Shown one piece after another: positions 39,374 through 47,852 of a DNA stretch of 64,000 bases. The position numbers were made by a program, and so were the translations under genes. The notes below the pieces were generated by a model. The model ran no database searches, was not told the DNA's origin, and was given only the letters and a program-made list of their open reading frames with translations. Source of the stretch: a virus. The stretch covers positions 1-64,000 of the IMG/VR virus record IMGVR_UViG_3300027793_000063; one strand, written 5' to 3'. Within the stretch, counting starts at the first letter, position 1. Every line of letters starts with the position of its first letter.

Positions 39374-39633
39374 ACGGTTGCCCCCAGACTGCGCATTTGC
39401 TGCTCCGCCGTCGCCCGGCCCGTCTCCCAGCGTTCCAACTTCTCGGACGTCGGGTAGCCGGTCTCGGCGAAGGCCTCCACTGCCCGCCAGAACGCGCGAA
39501 TGAACTCTCGGGCGGCCCGTATGACGGCACGCACGGTCGCCGCGCTCCGGCTGACTGTAGTCTGATGCACAGCTTGGAGGAGCTGCGCGTGCGATGCGTT
39601 GAGACGGGATTCGATTTGTTTGTGCTTTTTCAT
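39370..39633 (-). CDS. Small helical protein, paralogue B
   Basis: 87 residues from ATG 39633, behind a long C/A-rich leader (AACCAACCAAGCCAACTAAC and more). C-terminal part AFAETGYPTSEKLERWETGR matches paralogue A. Function unknown. Confidence 0.72.
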   Translation of the reverse strand: MKKHKQIESRLNASHAQLLQAVHQTTVSRSAATVRAVIRAAREFIRAFWRAVEAFAETGYPTSEKLERWETGRATAEQQMRSLGATV

Positions 39634-39687
39634 GGTTGGTTGGTTAGTTGGCTTGGTTGGTTGGTTCCTCTTTGGTATTCATACCGG

Positions 39688-39918
39688 TCACGCGACCTCT
39701 TTCACGTAGACATTGGCGTACTCGGCCGGGCATCGCACCACGAAGGTCGACGGCACCGCCTGTCTGAACTTCTCGGGCCACACGGACGGCATCCTTACCC
39801 ACTCGTCCCGCTTCTTCGGCGAGTTAAAGTGGACTACCTCCGTCCGCATTCCGCCGCTGGTGTAGTAGCAGTCGCTCCCGAAGGGCGACTCGTAGCACCT
39901 GATGGCTTAGTATTTCAT
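39688..39918 (-). pseudogene. Small gene interrupted by in-frame TAA at codon 4
   Basis: From ATG 39918, placed 4 nt after the upstream stop, the frame reads M-K-Y-stop-A-I-R-C-Y-E-S-P-F-G-S-D, then stays open for 71 more codons (YYTSGGMRTEVVHFNSPKKR ... YANVYVKEVA) to TGA at 39688. A CAA-to-TAA change at codon 4 would explain it, giving a 76-residue protein. A shorter product could start at ATG 39849 (53 residues). TAA is used as a true stop elsewhere here, so recoding is unlikely. Confidence 0.7.
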
Positions 39919-39922
39919 AAGC

Positions 39923-40507
39923 CTAGTTTGCTGGGTCCTCTTTGTCCGGATACAGTCCGCGCTTCTCGTCGCGCCGCTGCTCCTCGATCACTGCCGCTCT
40001 GCGGTCCGCCACGTCGCGCTCGGCCTCAGCGCGGTCCGTATAGACGATCCCTCGGCAGTCGCCCTGCGTGGTCATGTAGGCCAGTTCGTTCTGCGCCTCG
40101 TCCACGCTTGTGAACGTCTCGATCACGCCGGTGCCGGCCCACACAACGTAGGCGCTCGGCTCCTCCGGATCTTCGGACAGCACGGTGTCGTAGTATTCGG
40201 TGGCATCCCACGCCAGGCCCTCCATGGATACGAGCTTCACACCGTGCCTGCGCAAGATGGTCACAAACTCCTCGTCGTTCTGCGGCTGTGCGAGGAGCAA
40301 GTCGCCGATGTTGAGATCCTCTCTGGACGTCCCCCAGACCTCCCGCCCGGCTTGGGTGTCGTCGACCCACTCGGTAATCCCGCGCTTGAACATCTCCATC
40401 GCGTCCGTGCTGGAGGCAGTCTCGTCGTCGGTCTCCAGGATAAGCACGGCGGCGTTCGTCATGCCTGCCATCCCCTGCCTGGTGAACAGAATCGTGTGCT
40501 TCTTCAT
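39923..40507 (-). CDS. Hypothetical protein
   Basis: 194 residues from ATG 40507 (ATGA). Alpha/beta N-terminal half (MKKHTILFTRQGMAGMTNAA), then an acidic region and a charged C-terminal helix (DRAEAERDVADRRAAVIEEQ). Unrecognised. Confidence 0.75.
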   Translation of the reverse strand: MKKHTILFTRQGMAGMTNAAVLILETDDETASSTDAMEMFKRGITEWVDDTQAGREVWGTSREDLNIGDLLLAQPQNDEEFVTILRRHGVKLVSMEGLAWDATEYYDTVLSEDPEEPSAYVVWAGTGVIETFTSVDEAQNELAYMTTQGDCRGIVYTDRAEAERDVADRRAAVIEEQRRDEKRGLYPDKEDPAN

Positions 40508-40827
40508 GATTTGTTCGGTTTCGGCAGCTTCTGCAGCAGCACATCGGACGCCGCCGCGAGCCTTGCCATCTGGCCCATAGTCCTCGCATTGGCGAAGCCC
40601 CGGAGAAGTCGCAGCATCTTCGGGATCGCCAGGATCAGCTTGATGTTCGCGCGGTCCTCGTTCGTCATGACGCGCTCGTCCATGTTTCCATCCGCCCGCC
40701 CGGACGCCACATGGGCAGCGCACACGTCCAGCTTGACGTTTCCGATGTCCACGCCGGCCAGGTTGCCGTCGTCGTCGCGCACCTCGACAGCCTTCCATGG
40801 GAACGGAGTGTGTCCGGAGCGGCTCAT
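40504..40827 (-). CDS. HTPGPW-type conserved phage protein
   Basis: 107 residues from ATG 40827 (ATGA). Begins SRSGHTPFPWKAVEVRDDDG and ends in a DRANIKLILAIPKMLRLLRG helix, the layout of the very common phage family HTPGPW...NARLIAAAPELLEAL. Function of the family is unknown. Confidence 0.8.
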   Translation of the reverse strand: MSRSGHTPFPWKAVEVRDDDGNLAGVDIGNVKLDVCAAHVASGRADGNMDERVMTNEDRANIKLILAIPKMLRLLRGFANARTMGQMARLAAASDVLLQKLPKPNKS

Positions 40828-41000
40828 TTCGAGTCCTCCACGTTCCAGTCGGTTACTTGGAAGTCCTCGACGCTGGCTTTATCCCCGCAGTTCAGTTCCA
40901 GGTGCAGCTCCGCTGAATCCATGACCTCAGACACTTCGACACCTTCGTCGACGCGCAGCTTCAGGGTGGTCGACACCGTGAGAAAGACGTCGCGCGTCAT
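40824..41000 (-). CDS. Hypothetical small protein
   Basis: 58 residues from ATG 41000 (ATGA), with GAGGAGG upstream. Beta-strand pattern (DVFLTVSTTLKLRVDEGVEV). Unrecognised. Confidence 0.65.
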   Translation of the reverse strand: MTRDVFLTVSTTLKLRVDEGVEVSEVMDSAELHLELNCGDKASVEDFQVTDWNVEDSK

Positions 41001-42100
41001 TTCGAGTCCTCCTCGGCCGGGTGCAGATCCACGGTGATGTGGCCCTGGTCGTCGCACACGTATGCCGTGCGTCCGTCGTCGTGCCGATACCAGTGTTCGG
41101 TGCCCACGCCGGTCGAGGGGCCGTCAGTCGGCGTCCACTCATCCGAGTTGGTGCCCGTTTCCGTGCACAACTTCCGCATGTGCGCAGGCAGACTCTCGTA
41201 GTCGCCCTGCGCGTCGTCGGCCTCCTCGTCGCCGATGAACACGACGCGCAGCTCGGCGACGCGGCGGCCCCAATCTTTGTCTCCCACATACCTTGCGGTC
41301 ACTGGATAGACCCCATCCCCGAATCCAGTGCGGGTGACCACGCCCGCTCCCGCATGCCCCTTCGTGTAGTTCAACTGCCCTCCATGGAGCTTGTGATCGT
41401 CGGTCGCAGCGCAAGCTCCAGAGTAGGAGAACTCGCCCGGGTTTTTGCGGATTGCTGGTATCGCGTAAACGACGCGTTCCTCGGCCATCTGGTTCATCGT
41501 CTTGCCGTATTTCTCAACCACGGCAGCGTATGAATCGAACCCGATTGCGTCCTTCTGCGGAGCGGCCCCGTGCAACGTGCAATACAGGATGGTGCCGTCC
41601 TTGTGCCGGTAAGCCGGCGCTACCATTCTCGTTTCCGCATCTGCTTTCTTCCACTCGTCCTCGATGTAGCACGGGTCACATAGCATGAGCTGCCCGGAGT
41701 CCACGCCGACCACGCCGACCTCCATCCACTCATCGTCCTTGGGTGGCGTGTCGATGATCATCTCGTTGTCGCACTCCTCGCTGTTGACGAACTCGATGAA
41801 GCTCAGCGGCGTCCAGCCTTCGCTCTCGATTCGTTCCAGGTTGTCGTTGACATACTTGGTGTATGCCTGGGTGGCCGTCATGCGCGCCGGCACGACACGC
41901 ACGGACAGATTGTCCGTGACCCACTCCAGCGTCTGGCTTACGCCATTCGCGTCCAGGTAATGTCCCTGACCGCAGTGACGATGTAGGAACCTTGCAGCCG
42001 CGCAGACCAGTTCGTCCAGCGTGGGATACGGATACGGGAATAGCGGACGGTTGTCAGGTCCGATGAGTAGGTAGCCCTCCGGCTTAGGTTGTTTGCTCAT
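40997..42100 (-). CDS. DUF4241-like protein with extra N-terminal domain
   Basis: 367 residues from ATG 42100. The second half carries the DUF4241-type pattern: VGVVGVDSGQLMLCDPCYIE, later GFGDGVYPVTARYVGDKDWG and RVAELRVVFIGD. This domain (CDPCY and GDGxYPV motifs) is common in phages and bacteria and of unknown function. Residues 1-120 are a separate, unrecognised domain. Confidence 0.8.
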   Translation of the reverse strand: MSKQPKPEGYLLIGPDNRPLFPYPYPTLDELVCAAARFLHRHCGQGHYLDANGVSQTLEWVTDNLSVRVVPARMTATQAYTKYVNDNLERIESEGWTPLSFIEFVNSEECDNEMIIDTPPKDDEWMEVGVVGVDSGQLMLCDPCYIEDEWKKADAETRMVAPAYRHKDGTILYCTLHGAAPQKDAIGFDSYAAVVEKYGKTMNQMAEERVVYAIPAIRKNPGEFSYSGACAATDDHKLHGGQLNYTKGHAGAGVVTRTGFGDGVYPVTARYVGDKDWGRRVAELRVVFIGDEEADDAQGDYESLPAHMRKLCTETGTNSDEWTPTDGPSTGVGTEHWYRHDDGRTAYVCDDQGHITVDLHPAEEDSK

Positions 42101-42101
42101 G

Positions 42102-42644
42102 CTATTTGTGGTGTTTTGTGAATTGTTCCAGCGCGAAGCGCGGATGGAAGATGCCTTCCAGTTTTCCTGTGTTGCGGTTGATGGCGCGACGGATGCCGTT
42201 CACGTCGTGGACGAACTCCTCGTCGGATGCATCCCGCAGTTCCGCCAGCTTTAGCTGGCAGCCGTTGGCGTGGCAGGCGGTGATGTCCATATCCCACTGC
42301 AAGACGCTGGCGACCGGCAGCAGTCCCATGTCACCAAGTGTTTGCGCACGCTTCGCGATGCTGTTGATGAGGCTGTCCTCGTAGCGACTGACCGTCAGGT
42401 TCAGCTTTTCGTCTGTCACTTCTGTATGCTCGCGGACTTCCTGGCGTCTCACTACTTCGGGTTCGTATCGCACCCCCTCCTCGCTGTATTGCGTGTAATC
42501 AGTGTTGGCCGCCTCGGTAAGGGCTGACTCTATTGCAACTTCCTCTGCGCGCTCTGGGTCCGTGTAATAACTTGCGATTTCAAGAGGAAACGTCGCACGA
42601 CGATAGGAGTGTCTGGTGACTTCAATATCAAACTGTATGCTCAT
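42102..42644 (-). CDS. Hypothetical protein
   Basis: 180 residues from ATG 42644. Acidic, mixed alpha/beta (YYTDPERAEEVAIESALTEA). Unrecognised. Confidence 0.72.
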   Translation of the reverse strand: MSIQFDIEVTRHSYRRATFPLEIASYYTDPERAEEVAIESALTEAANTDYTQYSEEGVRYEPEVVRRQEVREHTEVTDEKLNLTVSRYEDSLINSIAKRAQTLGDMGLLPVASVLQWDMDITACHANGCQLKLAELRDASDEEFVHDVNGIRRAINRNTGKLEGIFHPRFALEQFTKHHK

Positions 42645-42646
42645 GA

Positions 42647-43687
42647 TTATGTTTCGGCGAGTAGTGTCCCCAGGGCTGGATACGACACGAAGAACCGCGG
42701 CACCGGTGTGTGCTCGTCCTTCAGCTTGTGCTCGCGTATCAGCTCCGCGGCGCGCTGACCTCCCAGCTTCCCCCACTCGAGCGCACCATCCCCGTTCAGG
42801 ACGACCCCCGCCGTGTGGGGATAATACCGGTGCCCGCTTTTGACCATGTAGACGCCACTCACATAAGGCCCGTGCGGCGCGGCCAGTTGCAGGAGCTTTG
42901 AGCCGAAGACGATCTCCGCAGGCAGGCAGCCATACACGCCGATCATGATGGAGTCCGGGTGCGTCCTCAGCCCGATGTTGCGGGCCCGAGCCAGGTAGTC
43001 CCGGACGTCGTCGAAGCCATTCTTGATCCCTGGTGCACCCAGTGTCATCAGCGGTAGCGACAGGAACCCGCGACCTTTGGCGTCGCGCAGCAGGTCGAAC
43101 TTCTTGTCCTCGTCACGCTCACGCTTGGCGGTGATGTCCCACTTCCCTTTTCGGTCGTAGGACACACTAACCCACGTCGGGTGATCGGCGGCCTCGATGG
43201 CCATGAACAGCAGATTCGCGCGGGCATGTCCCCAGGTGGCTACGGTCATCGGATGTCCGCCGCCTTCGTATTCTTTGCCTGCCGCCTTCATCGCCTTCTT
43301 CCTGGCACGAGTCCACACAGCCTCCTCCGCGGCCTCTGCCGCCCAGATCTTCTCGTGCGCGGGAAGGTCGATGAGTTTAGCCAGCCGCTCAGCGTCGATG
43401 TAGTCGCCCACGTTGGACGGTATGTCGAAGCACTCGACCTTCCACTTCTTGCGGGCCTCGATCAGGATGTCGACGTAGCGGTTGCATTCGTCATCCTCCA
43501 GCGCGCTCAGTTTGATCTGCCCTGTGCCCAGCGGCATGAAGTCGGGGGAGCCACGCTCCCCTTTCTCACGCTCGATTTTCTGGTCCGCTTCGTCCCATAA
43601 CCCGAGGGCTTTGGACTGTTTCTTTAACCAGGCGTCTGCCCGATGCCGCTTGTCGTCAGGCGCGCGGAATTTCAGGTATGTTCCCAT
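42647..43687 (-). CDS. Hypothetical protein
   Basis: 346 residues from ATG 43687. Helical, charged N-terminal half (KKQSKALGLWDEADQKIERE), and an alpha/beta C-terminal half (HPDSIMIGVYGCLPAEIVFG). No family recognised. Confidence 0.78.
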   Translation of the reverse strand: MGTYLKFRAPDDKRHRADAWLKKQSKALGLWDEADQKIEREKGERGSPDFMPLGTGQIKLSALEDDECNRYVDILIEARKKWKVECFDIPSNVGDYIDAERLAKLIDLPAHEKIWAAEAAEEAVWTRARKKAMKAAGKEYEGGGHPMTVATWGHARANLLFMAIEAADHPTWVSVSYDRKGKWDITAKRERDEDKKFDLLRDAKGRGFLSLPLMTLGAPGIKNGFDDVRDYLARARNIGLRTHPDSIMIGVYGCLPAEIVFGSKLLQLAAPHGPYVSGVYMVKSGHRYYPHTAGVVLNGDGALEWGKLGGQRAAELIREHKLKDEHTPVPRFFVSYPALGTLLAET

Positions 43688-43705
43688 GTGTTTACGGTTT
43701 CAGTT

Positions 43706-44557
43706 TCACGCCATCAGCGACATCTTCCCGAGCGCCTCCTCCATGTTGAAGTCGCGCCCGTCGAAGTGCAGGTCGCGCTCGGCCGGCATCTTAAACCGGG
43801 GGCCGCGGATGGTCTCCAGTTCCTTGAGGCTCACCGTGCCATACTCGACGCATCCGAGGCCGAGGTCGCAGACAGCCCACAACGTGTCTCCGTCGTCCTC
43901 GATGCTGCACAGCAGCCACGTCGCCGAGCCCTCCGGCAGGAAGATCTTGTAGATCGGCTGCGGCTCCTTGCCGACGGCCGCACGCAGCTTCGCCTTCATC
44001 GCATCGGTCAGCAGCGACTTGCGCTCCGGTTCTTTCGGCGCCGCGCGCTCCATCTCCACGGGCTGCCCCAGTGCCGTCAGCAGCTTCTTCTTGAAGTCGT
44101 GGTCGGCAATCGCCCGTGTGTTCCTGACGCTGTCCTTCTTCTCGACGAGCAGCGTCAGGGTGTGACTCCACCCCAGCGTATGCAGCACCAAGTGCTTCTT
44201 GAGGTAGTCGATCAGCGCATCGGTGCCCTCCTCGTTGTAGTCGATGAAGCGTCCGCCCTTGCCGTCCATGACGAGCGACCGGAATCCGCCTTCGGCGCGC
44301 GCGTGGGACTCGAAGATGGGGCGCGACTCCTCGTGACCGCGCAGCACGATGGCGCCGGCCCTCAGGACTCCCTCCAGTCCGTAGATCTTGCGACCGCGCG
44401 GCTCGGAGTAGCACAGCTTCTCGCCTTGCGACGTCTCAAGCCAGCCTTTGGACACGATGGGTTTGCGGACGTCGCAGCCAAACATCCCACCGCCGACAAC
44501 CAGCAGGGTGAATTTGGACTTTGGCTTGGATAGGATTTCGAGTGCAGGATTTCTCAT
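43706..44557 (-). CDS. DUF2958 domain protein
   Basis: 283 residues from ATG 44557 (ATGA). The C-terminal ~80 residues (PIYKIFLPEGSATWLLCSIE, LWAVCDLGLGCVEYGTVSLK, AERDLHFD) match DUF2958, a domain common on plasmids and mobile elements and of unknown function. The N-terminal ~195 residues (TLLVVGGGMFGCDVRKPIVS) are unrecognised. Confidence 0.85.
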   Translation of the reverse strand: MRNPALEILSKPKSKFTLLVVGGGMFGCDVRKPIVSKGWLETSQGEKLCYSEPRGRKIYGLEGVLRAGAIVLRGHEESRPIFESHARAEGGFRSLVMDGKGGRFIDYNEEGTDALIDYLKKHLVLHTLGWSHTLTLLVEKKDSVRNTRAIADHDFKKKLLTALGQPVEMERAAPKEPERKSLLTDAMKAKLRAAVGKEPQPIYKIFLPEGSATWLLCSIEDDGDTLWAVCDLGLGCVEYGTVSLKELETIRGPRFKMPAERDLHFDGRDFNMEEALGKMSLMA

Positions 44558-44832
44558 GGGATTTTGATGAATAGTGTTTTCTGGTATTCCTCGGTGCGTC
44601 GGAACGGGTCCGACAGGTCTCCTTCGTCTGACTGCACCAGGCACCGTTTGCCTTTGTAGGTGCAGAACACCGGATTGAAGTTGCCGATCTGCTCAGCGCG
44701 CAGCACGCACTTGATCGTCTCCACCTTCTCGTGGTGTCCGTAGTTGCCGGTGATGGCGCCCATGGATTCACTGCCGTAATCCGTCTGGCCGGGCAGGTAG
44801 CGTCGGACCTCGACGGTGTGTTTCTTCTTCAT
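44554..44832 (-). CDS. Hypothetical small protein
   Basis: 92 residues from ATG 44832 (ATGA). Basic N-terminus (KKKHTVEVRRYLPGQTDYGS) and a beta-rich core. Unrecognised. Confidence 0.68.
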   Translation of the reverse strand: MKKKHTVEVRRYLPGQTDYGSESMGAITGNYGHHEKVETIKCVLRAEQIGNFNPVFCTYKGKRCLVQSDEGDLSDPFRRTEEYQKTLFIKIP

Positions 44833-45440
44833 GTCAGATTGCTGACCCACACCAGCACCTCCTCGTTCCAGCCGTATTTTTCAGCCACCAGGATCTCCAG
44901 ATACCTCCAGATTTCTTCCGGGATACCGGGGCGGTCGGGAATCGACGGGTAGTCCGAACCTTCGCCTTGGCAGAAGGTGAAGAACACGTCCGAAAACGCG
45001 TTCGGCTCCTCGCCCTGGTGCCACGTCGCCGTGCCCTTGTGCGTGAGCCATCGGAAGAAGTCCGGATTCTCGAACCAGGCCGGCGCGTTGATGCGCAGCA
45101 GTTTCATGGAGCCGCTGTAGGAGTCGACCTTGAGCGCCTCGTCGTCGCACGACTTGTAGCGAGCCAGTCTGCGCGCGAGCGCCAGTAGAACCTGCGCGTC
45201 GCTTTCGAGGCCCGCAGAATCCGGTATCGTGTCAAACATCTGCAGACCAAACGCCGGCAGTAGATCGAATATATCCGTGAATGCCTGCGTCACGCACAGG
45301 TAGCGCGCGGCTCGCGCCTTGCCATCCATGGGCGACGCCAACGGCGACCTCTGTATGGCGTCCTCGATGATCGTCGACACCTCGGGCGACACCTGCGCCC
45401 ATATCTCGTCGAACTCCTGCGGAGTGAGTAGTGCGCTCAT
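44829..45440 (-). CDS. Hypothetical protein
   Basis: 203 residues from ATG 45440 (ATGA). Mostly helical, acidic, Trp- and Phe-rich in the second half. No family recognised. Confidence 0.78.
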   Translation of the reverse strand: MSALLTPQEFDEIWAQVSPEVSTIIEDAIQRSPLASPMDGKARAARYLCVTQAFTDIFDLLPAFGLQMFDTIPDSAGLESDAQVLLALARRLARYKSCDDEALKVDSYSGSMKLLRINAPAWFENPDFFRWLTHKGTATWHQGEEPNAFSDVFFTFCQGEGSDYPSIPDRPGIPEEIWRYLEILVAEKYGWNEEVLVWVSNLT

Positions 45441-46201
45441 ACGAGTTCAAGCCATCCCGGCTCGGGTATCTGACCGCCCCACAGCCCGCCGATGACGGGA
45501 GAGAAGAGCGCGTCATTGCATATCCAATTGCCGTCCGCGTCCAGCCACTTGACCGCCGGTACGCCGTCGCCGTGGGTCATCGAACTGCCCGCGCATGTCA
45601 GGATACGTCCGACATCGAGGTGCTCGAAGTGTCCCTGGCTTGCGTATGGCGCTATCGGCTTCATGCCGCTGATGTAAGCGCCTTTCTTGATCACTCGGAA
45701 CTTCGCACCCTTGATGAACAGATCGCGGTAAGCTTGCAACTCCATTGGTTCAGCTTTTCGGTTGGTCTCGTCCTTCATCGCGCCGCACGCGAGGCGGGCG
45801 ATCAGTTCGCGGCTTACCGAGCTTCCAGGCCAGTCGGTGTCGTAGCGCTTCTGTACCGCCTGCAGGAAATCCTCCGGCCCGCTGAACTCAGGCGCGAAGT
45901 CGATGGCGTCCACGTAGCGCAGGTCGACCCGCGCTCCAGTGGTCCGCGGGTCGCGATCCGGCGGCGGAACAAACCCGGGCGGATCTCCGATGTTGAACTG
46001 GCTGCCAAACAGATGGTCGGTCTCCACCTCCACCCATTTGCCGGCGGCGAAGTCCATGACGGCGAACCAGCCCTGCATCGTCGGCTGCTGCCGGCTATGC
46101 GCGGCGAAGGACTTGTAGTCCGCGCCAGTCTTCAGCCCTTGCCCTTTCGCCATGCTTGCCGCGTAGCTGCCGTCAATGTCCTTGGTGATCTTAATTCGCA
46201 T
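45437..46201 (-). CDS. Hypothetical protein
   Basis: 254 residues from ATG 46201, overlapping the upstream gene by 11 bp. Mixed alpha/beta with Gly/Pro-rich C-terminus (FSPVIGGLWGGQIPEPGWLE). Unrecognised. Confidence 0.75.
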   Translation of the reverse strand: MRIKITKDIDGSYAASMAKGQGLKTGADYKSFAAHSRQQPTMQGWFAVMDFAAGKWVEVETDHLFGSQFNIGDPPGFVPPPDRDPRTTGARVDLRYVDAIDFAPEFSGPEDFLQAVQKRYDTDWPGSSVSRELIARLACGAMKDETNRKAEPMELQAYRDLFIKGAKFRVIKKGAYISGMKPIAPYASQGHFEHLDVGRILTCAGSSMTHGDGVPAVKWLDADGNWICNDALFSPVIGGLWGGQIPEPGWLELV

Positions 46202-46484
46202 TTGCAGCCTCGTGGATGTTACGACGCGCAGCCTCGGACAGTTTGGGCCAGGCGGCCGCAAGGTCCGAGTCGTATTCCCCGGACGTGACGACGGGCTCCT
46301 CGATAGTGCCGTCGCTGCCGTCACCGCCTAGCGGCTTGGCGTTTCCGGCCTTGTGTGCCTCCTCCAGGATAGCCCACAGTTCGCTGTAGGTGGCGTCCGT
46401 GAGTCCGGAGACGCACTCGGCGACTTCGTCGACGGAGAGATGTCGGAGTTTCCCGGGCGGTTGCGTGATGTCGATGTTGTTCAT
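46191..46484 (-). CDS. Hypothetical small acidic protein
   Basis: 97 residues from ATG 46484, leader CACAACTAACCAACAAGC. Helical, acidic. Unrecognised. Confidence 0.68.
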   Translation of the reverse strand: MNNIDITQPPGKLRHLSVDEVAECVSGLTDATYSELWAILEEAHKAGNAKPLGGDGSDGTIEEPVVTSGEYDSDLAAAWPKLSEAARRNIHEAANAN

Positions 46485-46493
46485 GCTTGTTGG

Positions 46494-46682
46494 TTAGTTG
46501 TGCGTAATGATGATGTTGCTCCCGTAGTGTTCGTAAGCTTTCGCTTTCGCCCTCTCCAGGTCGGTGTCCTGCAGGTTTGTCCAGATGACGCGGTTGCCGA
46601 CAAGCTCACCAATGAGGTAAGCGTTGCGGCGCGGATGATACTCGATATGGATATCCTTACGGGGTTTAGTTGTTGCGCTCAT
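46494..46682 (-). CDS. Hypothetical small protein
   Basis: 62 residues from ATG 46682 (ATGA). Beta-alpha pattern (HIEYHPRRNAYLIGELVGNR, then a LERAKAKAYEH helix). Unrecognised. Confidence 0.65.
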   Translation of the reverse strand: MSATTKPRKDIHIEYHPRRNAYLIGELVGNRVIWTNLQDTDLERAKAKAYEHYGSNIIITHN

Positions 46683-47104
46683 CCGCCGACCCCCTGAGCC
46701 TGCAGCCATTGCGAGGTGTTGAATGTCCGCACCTCCGTCGCCGTGATGTATGCCGCGCCGCCGCCGTAGGCATCCACGCGCGGGTTGGAGCAGTCGTATG
46801 ACCACTCGAACGAGACCGGCTCGGTCATGTCGAACTTCTGCATGAGATGCTGGATGAGCTTTATGATCTCGTCGATGCCCCCGCTGTCGCTGTGAATCCA
46901 GATATCGCTGCCTTCATCCTTCTCGACGTCGAAGTTCCAGTTTTCGTCCTCGGCGTCCTTCTCCCAGCCTTTGGGTATGTCCGTTTCCGGCTTGTCGCCG
47001 TTCGCGCAATCAGCCATCGCCTGCGCTAGTTCGACGGCATACTGGACAGCTTCCGCAGACGGAAGCGCCAGTTCCATGCTCACCTTTGTGTAATAATCAG
47101 CCAT
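46679..47104 (-). CDS. Conserved phage protein (ADYYTKVSMEL...WSYDCSNPRVDAYGGGA type)
   Basis: 141 residues from ATG 47104. Pattern MADYYTKVSMELALPSAEAV, then IWIHSDSGGIDEIIKLIQHL and FEWSYDCSNPRVDAYGGGAA, matches a conserved family seen in many phages and plasmids. No biochemical function is known to me. Confidence 0.8.
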   Translation of the reverse strand: MADYYTKVSMELALPSAEAVQYAVELAQAMADCANGDKPETDIPKGWEKDAEDENWNFDVEKDEGSDIWIHSDSGGIDEIIKLIQHLMQKFDMTEPVSFEWSYDCSNPRVDAYGGGAAYITATEVRTFNTSQWLQAQGVGG

Positions 47105-47105
47105 T

Positions 47106-47852
47106 TTATGTTTCGCGCAAAAGCACGATTTGAAGTTGGGGTTGAACCTGGTACGACAATCCGGTGGACGAGTAGTAAACGCTGGCCATCAGCGGTCGCA
47201 TATCGACATCGAAATAATCCTTCGCGTAGTTCTGCACCCAGTGAGGAATGCCGCGCACCTTCAGATTGCTGGTATACTTGTCCTCGCCCCTGGCGTCGTA
47301 AAACGCCAACGGAAGGTCGTAGGACAGATCCGTCAATTCGTCCATGGTCTCCGGCCGTCCGCGACGCAATGAGACGGTCAGCAGCAGCATGCCGCCGACT
47401 GCCAGAAGTTCGTTGCGAAACATGGCGGCGAGGTCTTCCTTCTTCTCCTTGGACCAGGTTCCCATCCAGTCCAGGTAGATAACGTCATAAGGCCGGCGCC
47501 TGGTCGTCAGGTCCGCGAAGCTGCGGAAGTCAACCGGACCAGCGGTCATCTTGAAGTGTTGCGGCAGAGCCTCGCCGAACTTGGCGGTATTCTTGTAAAT
47601 CCTCGGATCCCGCTCGAGCCCGAGGAATTCCATCTTAACGTCCGGGAAGTCACTTGCCAGCGCCTGCTCCCACACCCATGTCTGCGCAGGGAAGGACAGT
47701 ATCCGCAGTCGCTTCTTCATTCGGCGATACTGTCGCATCAAATCAAACGCCATGGCCCGATACAGCATGGCGTCTGCCAATCGCTTGGAGGTGTTCAGTC
47801 CCCATGCTATACGGTTGGGGTCGACGGTCTCTTTCTGTAGCTTCGGCTTCAT
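47106..47852 (-). CDS. SAM-dependent methyltransferase-like (Rossmann) protein
   Basis: 248 residues from ATG 47852 (ATGA). A class I methyltransferase order can be traced: KKRLRILSFPAQTWVWEQAL (strand 1/motif I position, but lacking the usual GxGxG), EFLGLERDPRIYKN (acidic end of strand 2), PYDVIYLDWMGTWSK (strand 4), and LAVGGMLLLTVSLRRG (strand 5). The missing Gly-rich loop lowers certainty; it may be a divergent nucleic-acid methyltransferase. Confidence 0.65.
   Translation of the reverse strand: MKPKLQKETVDPNRIAWGLNTSKRLADAMLYRAMAFDLMRQYRRMKKRLRILSFPAQTWVWEQALASDFPDVKMEFLGLERDPRIYKNTAKFGEALPQHFKMTAGPVDFRSFADLTTRRRPYDVIYLDWMGTWSKEKKEDLAAMFRNELLAVGGMLLLTVSLRRGRPETMDELTDLSYDLPLAFYDARGEDKYTSNLKVRGIPHWVQNYAKDYFDVDMRPLMASVYYSSTGLSYQVQPQLQIVLLRET

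Noticed and set aside
39907-39909. TAA recoded as glutamine (alternative genetic code)
   Set aside because: TAA terminates other genes here, e.g. those ending at 6568, 11467, 22048 and 60403, with no homologous sequence after the stop.
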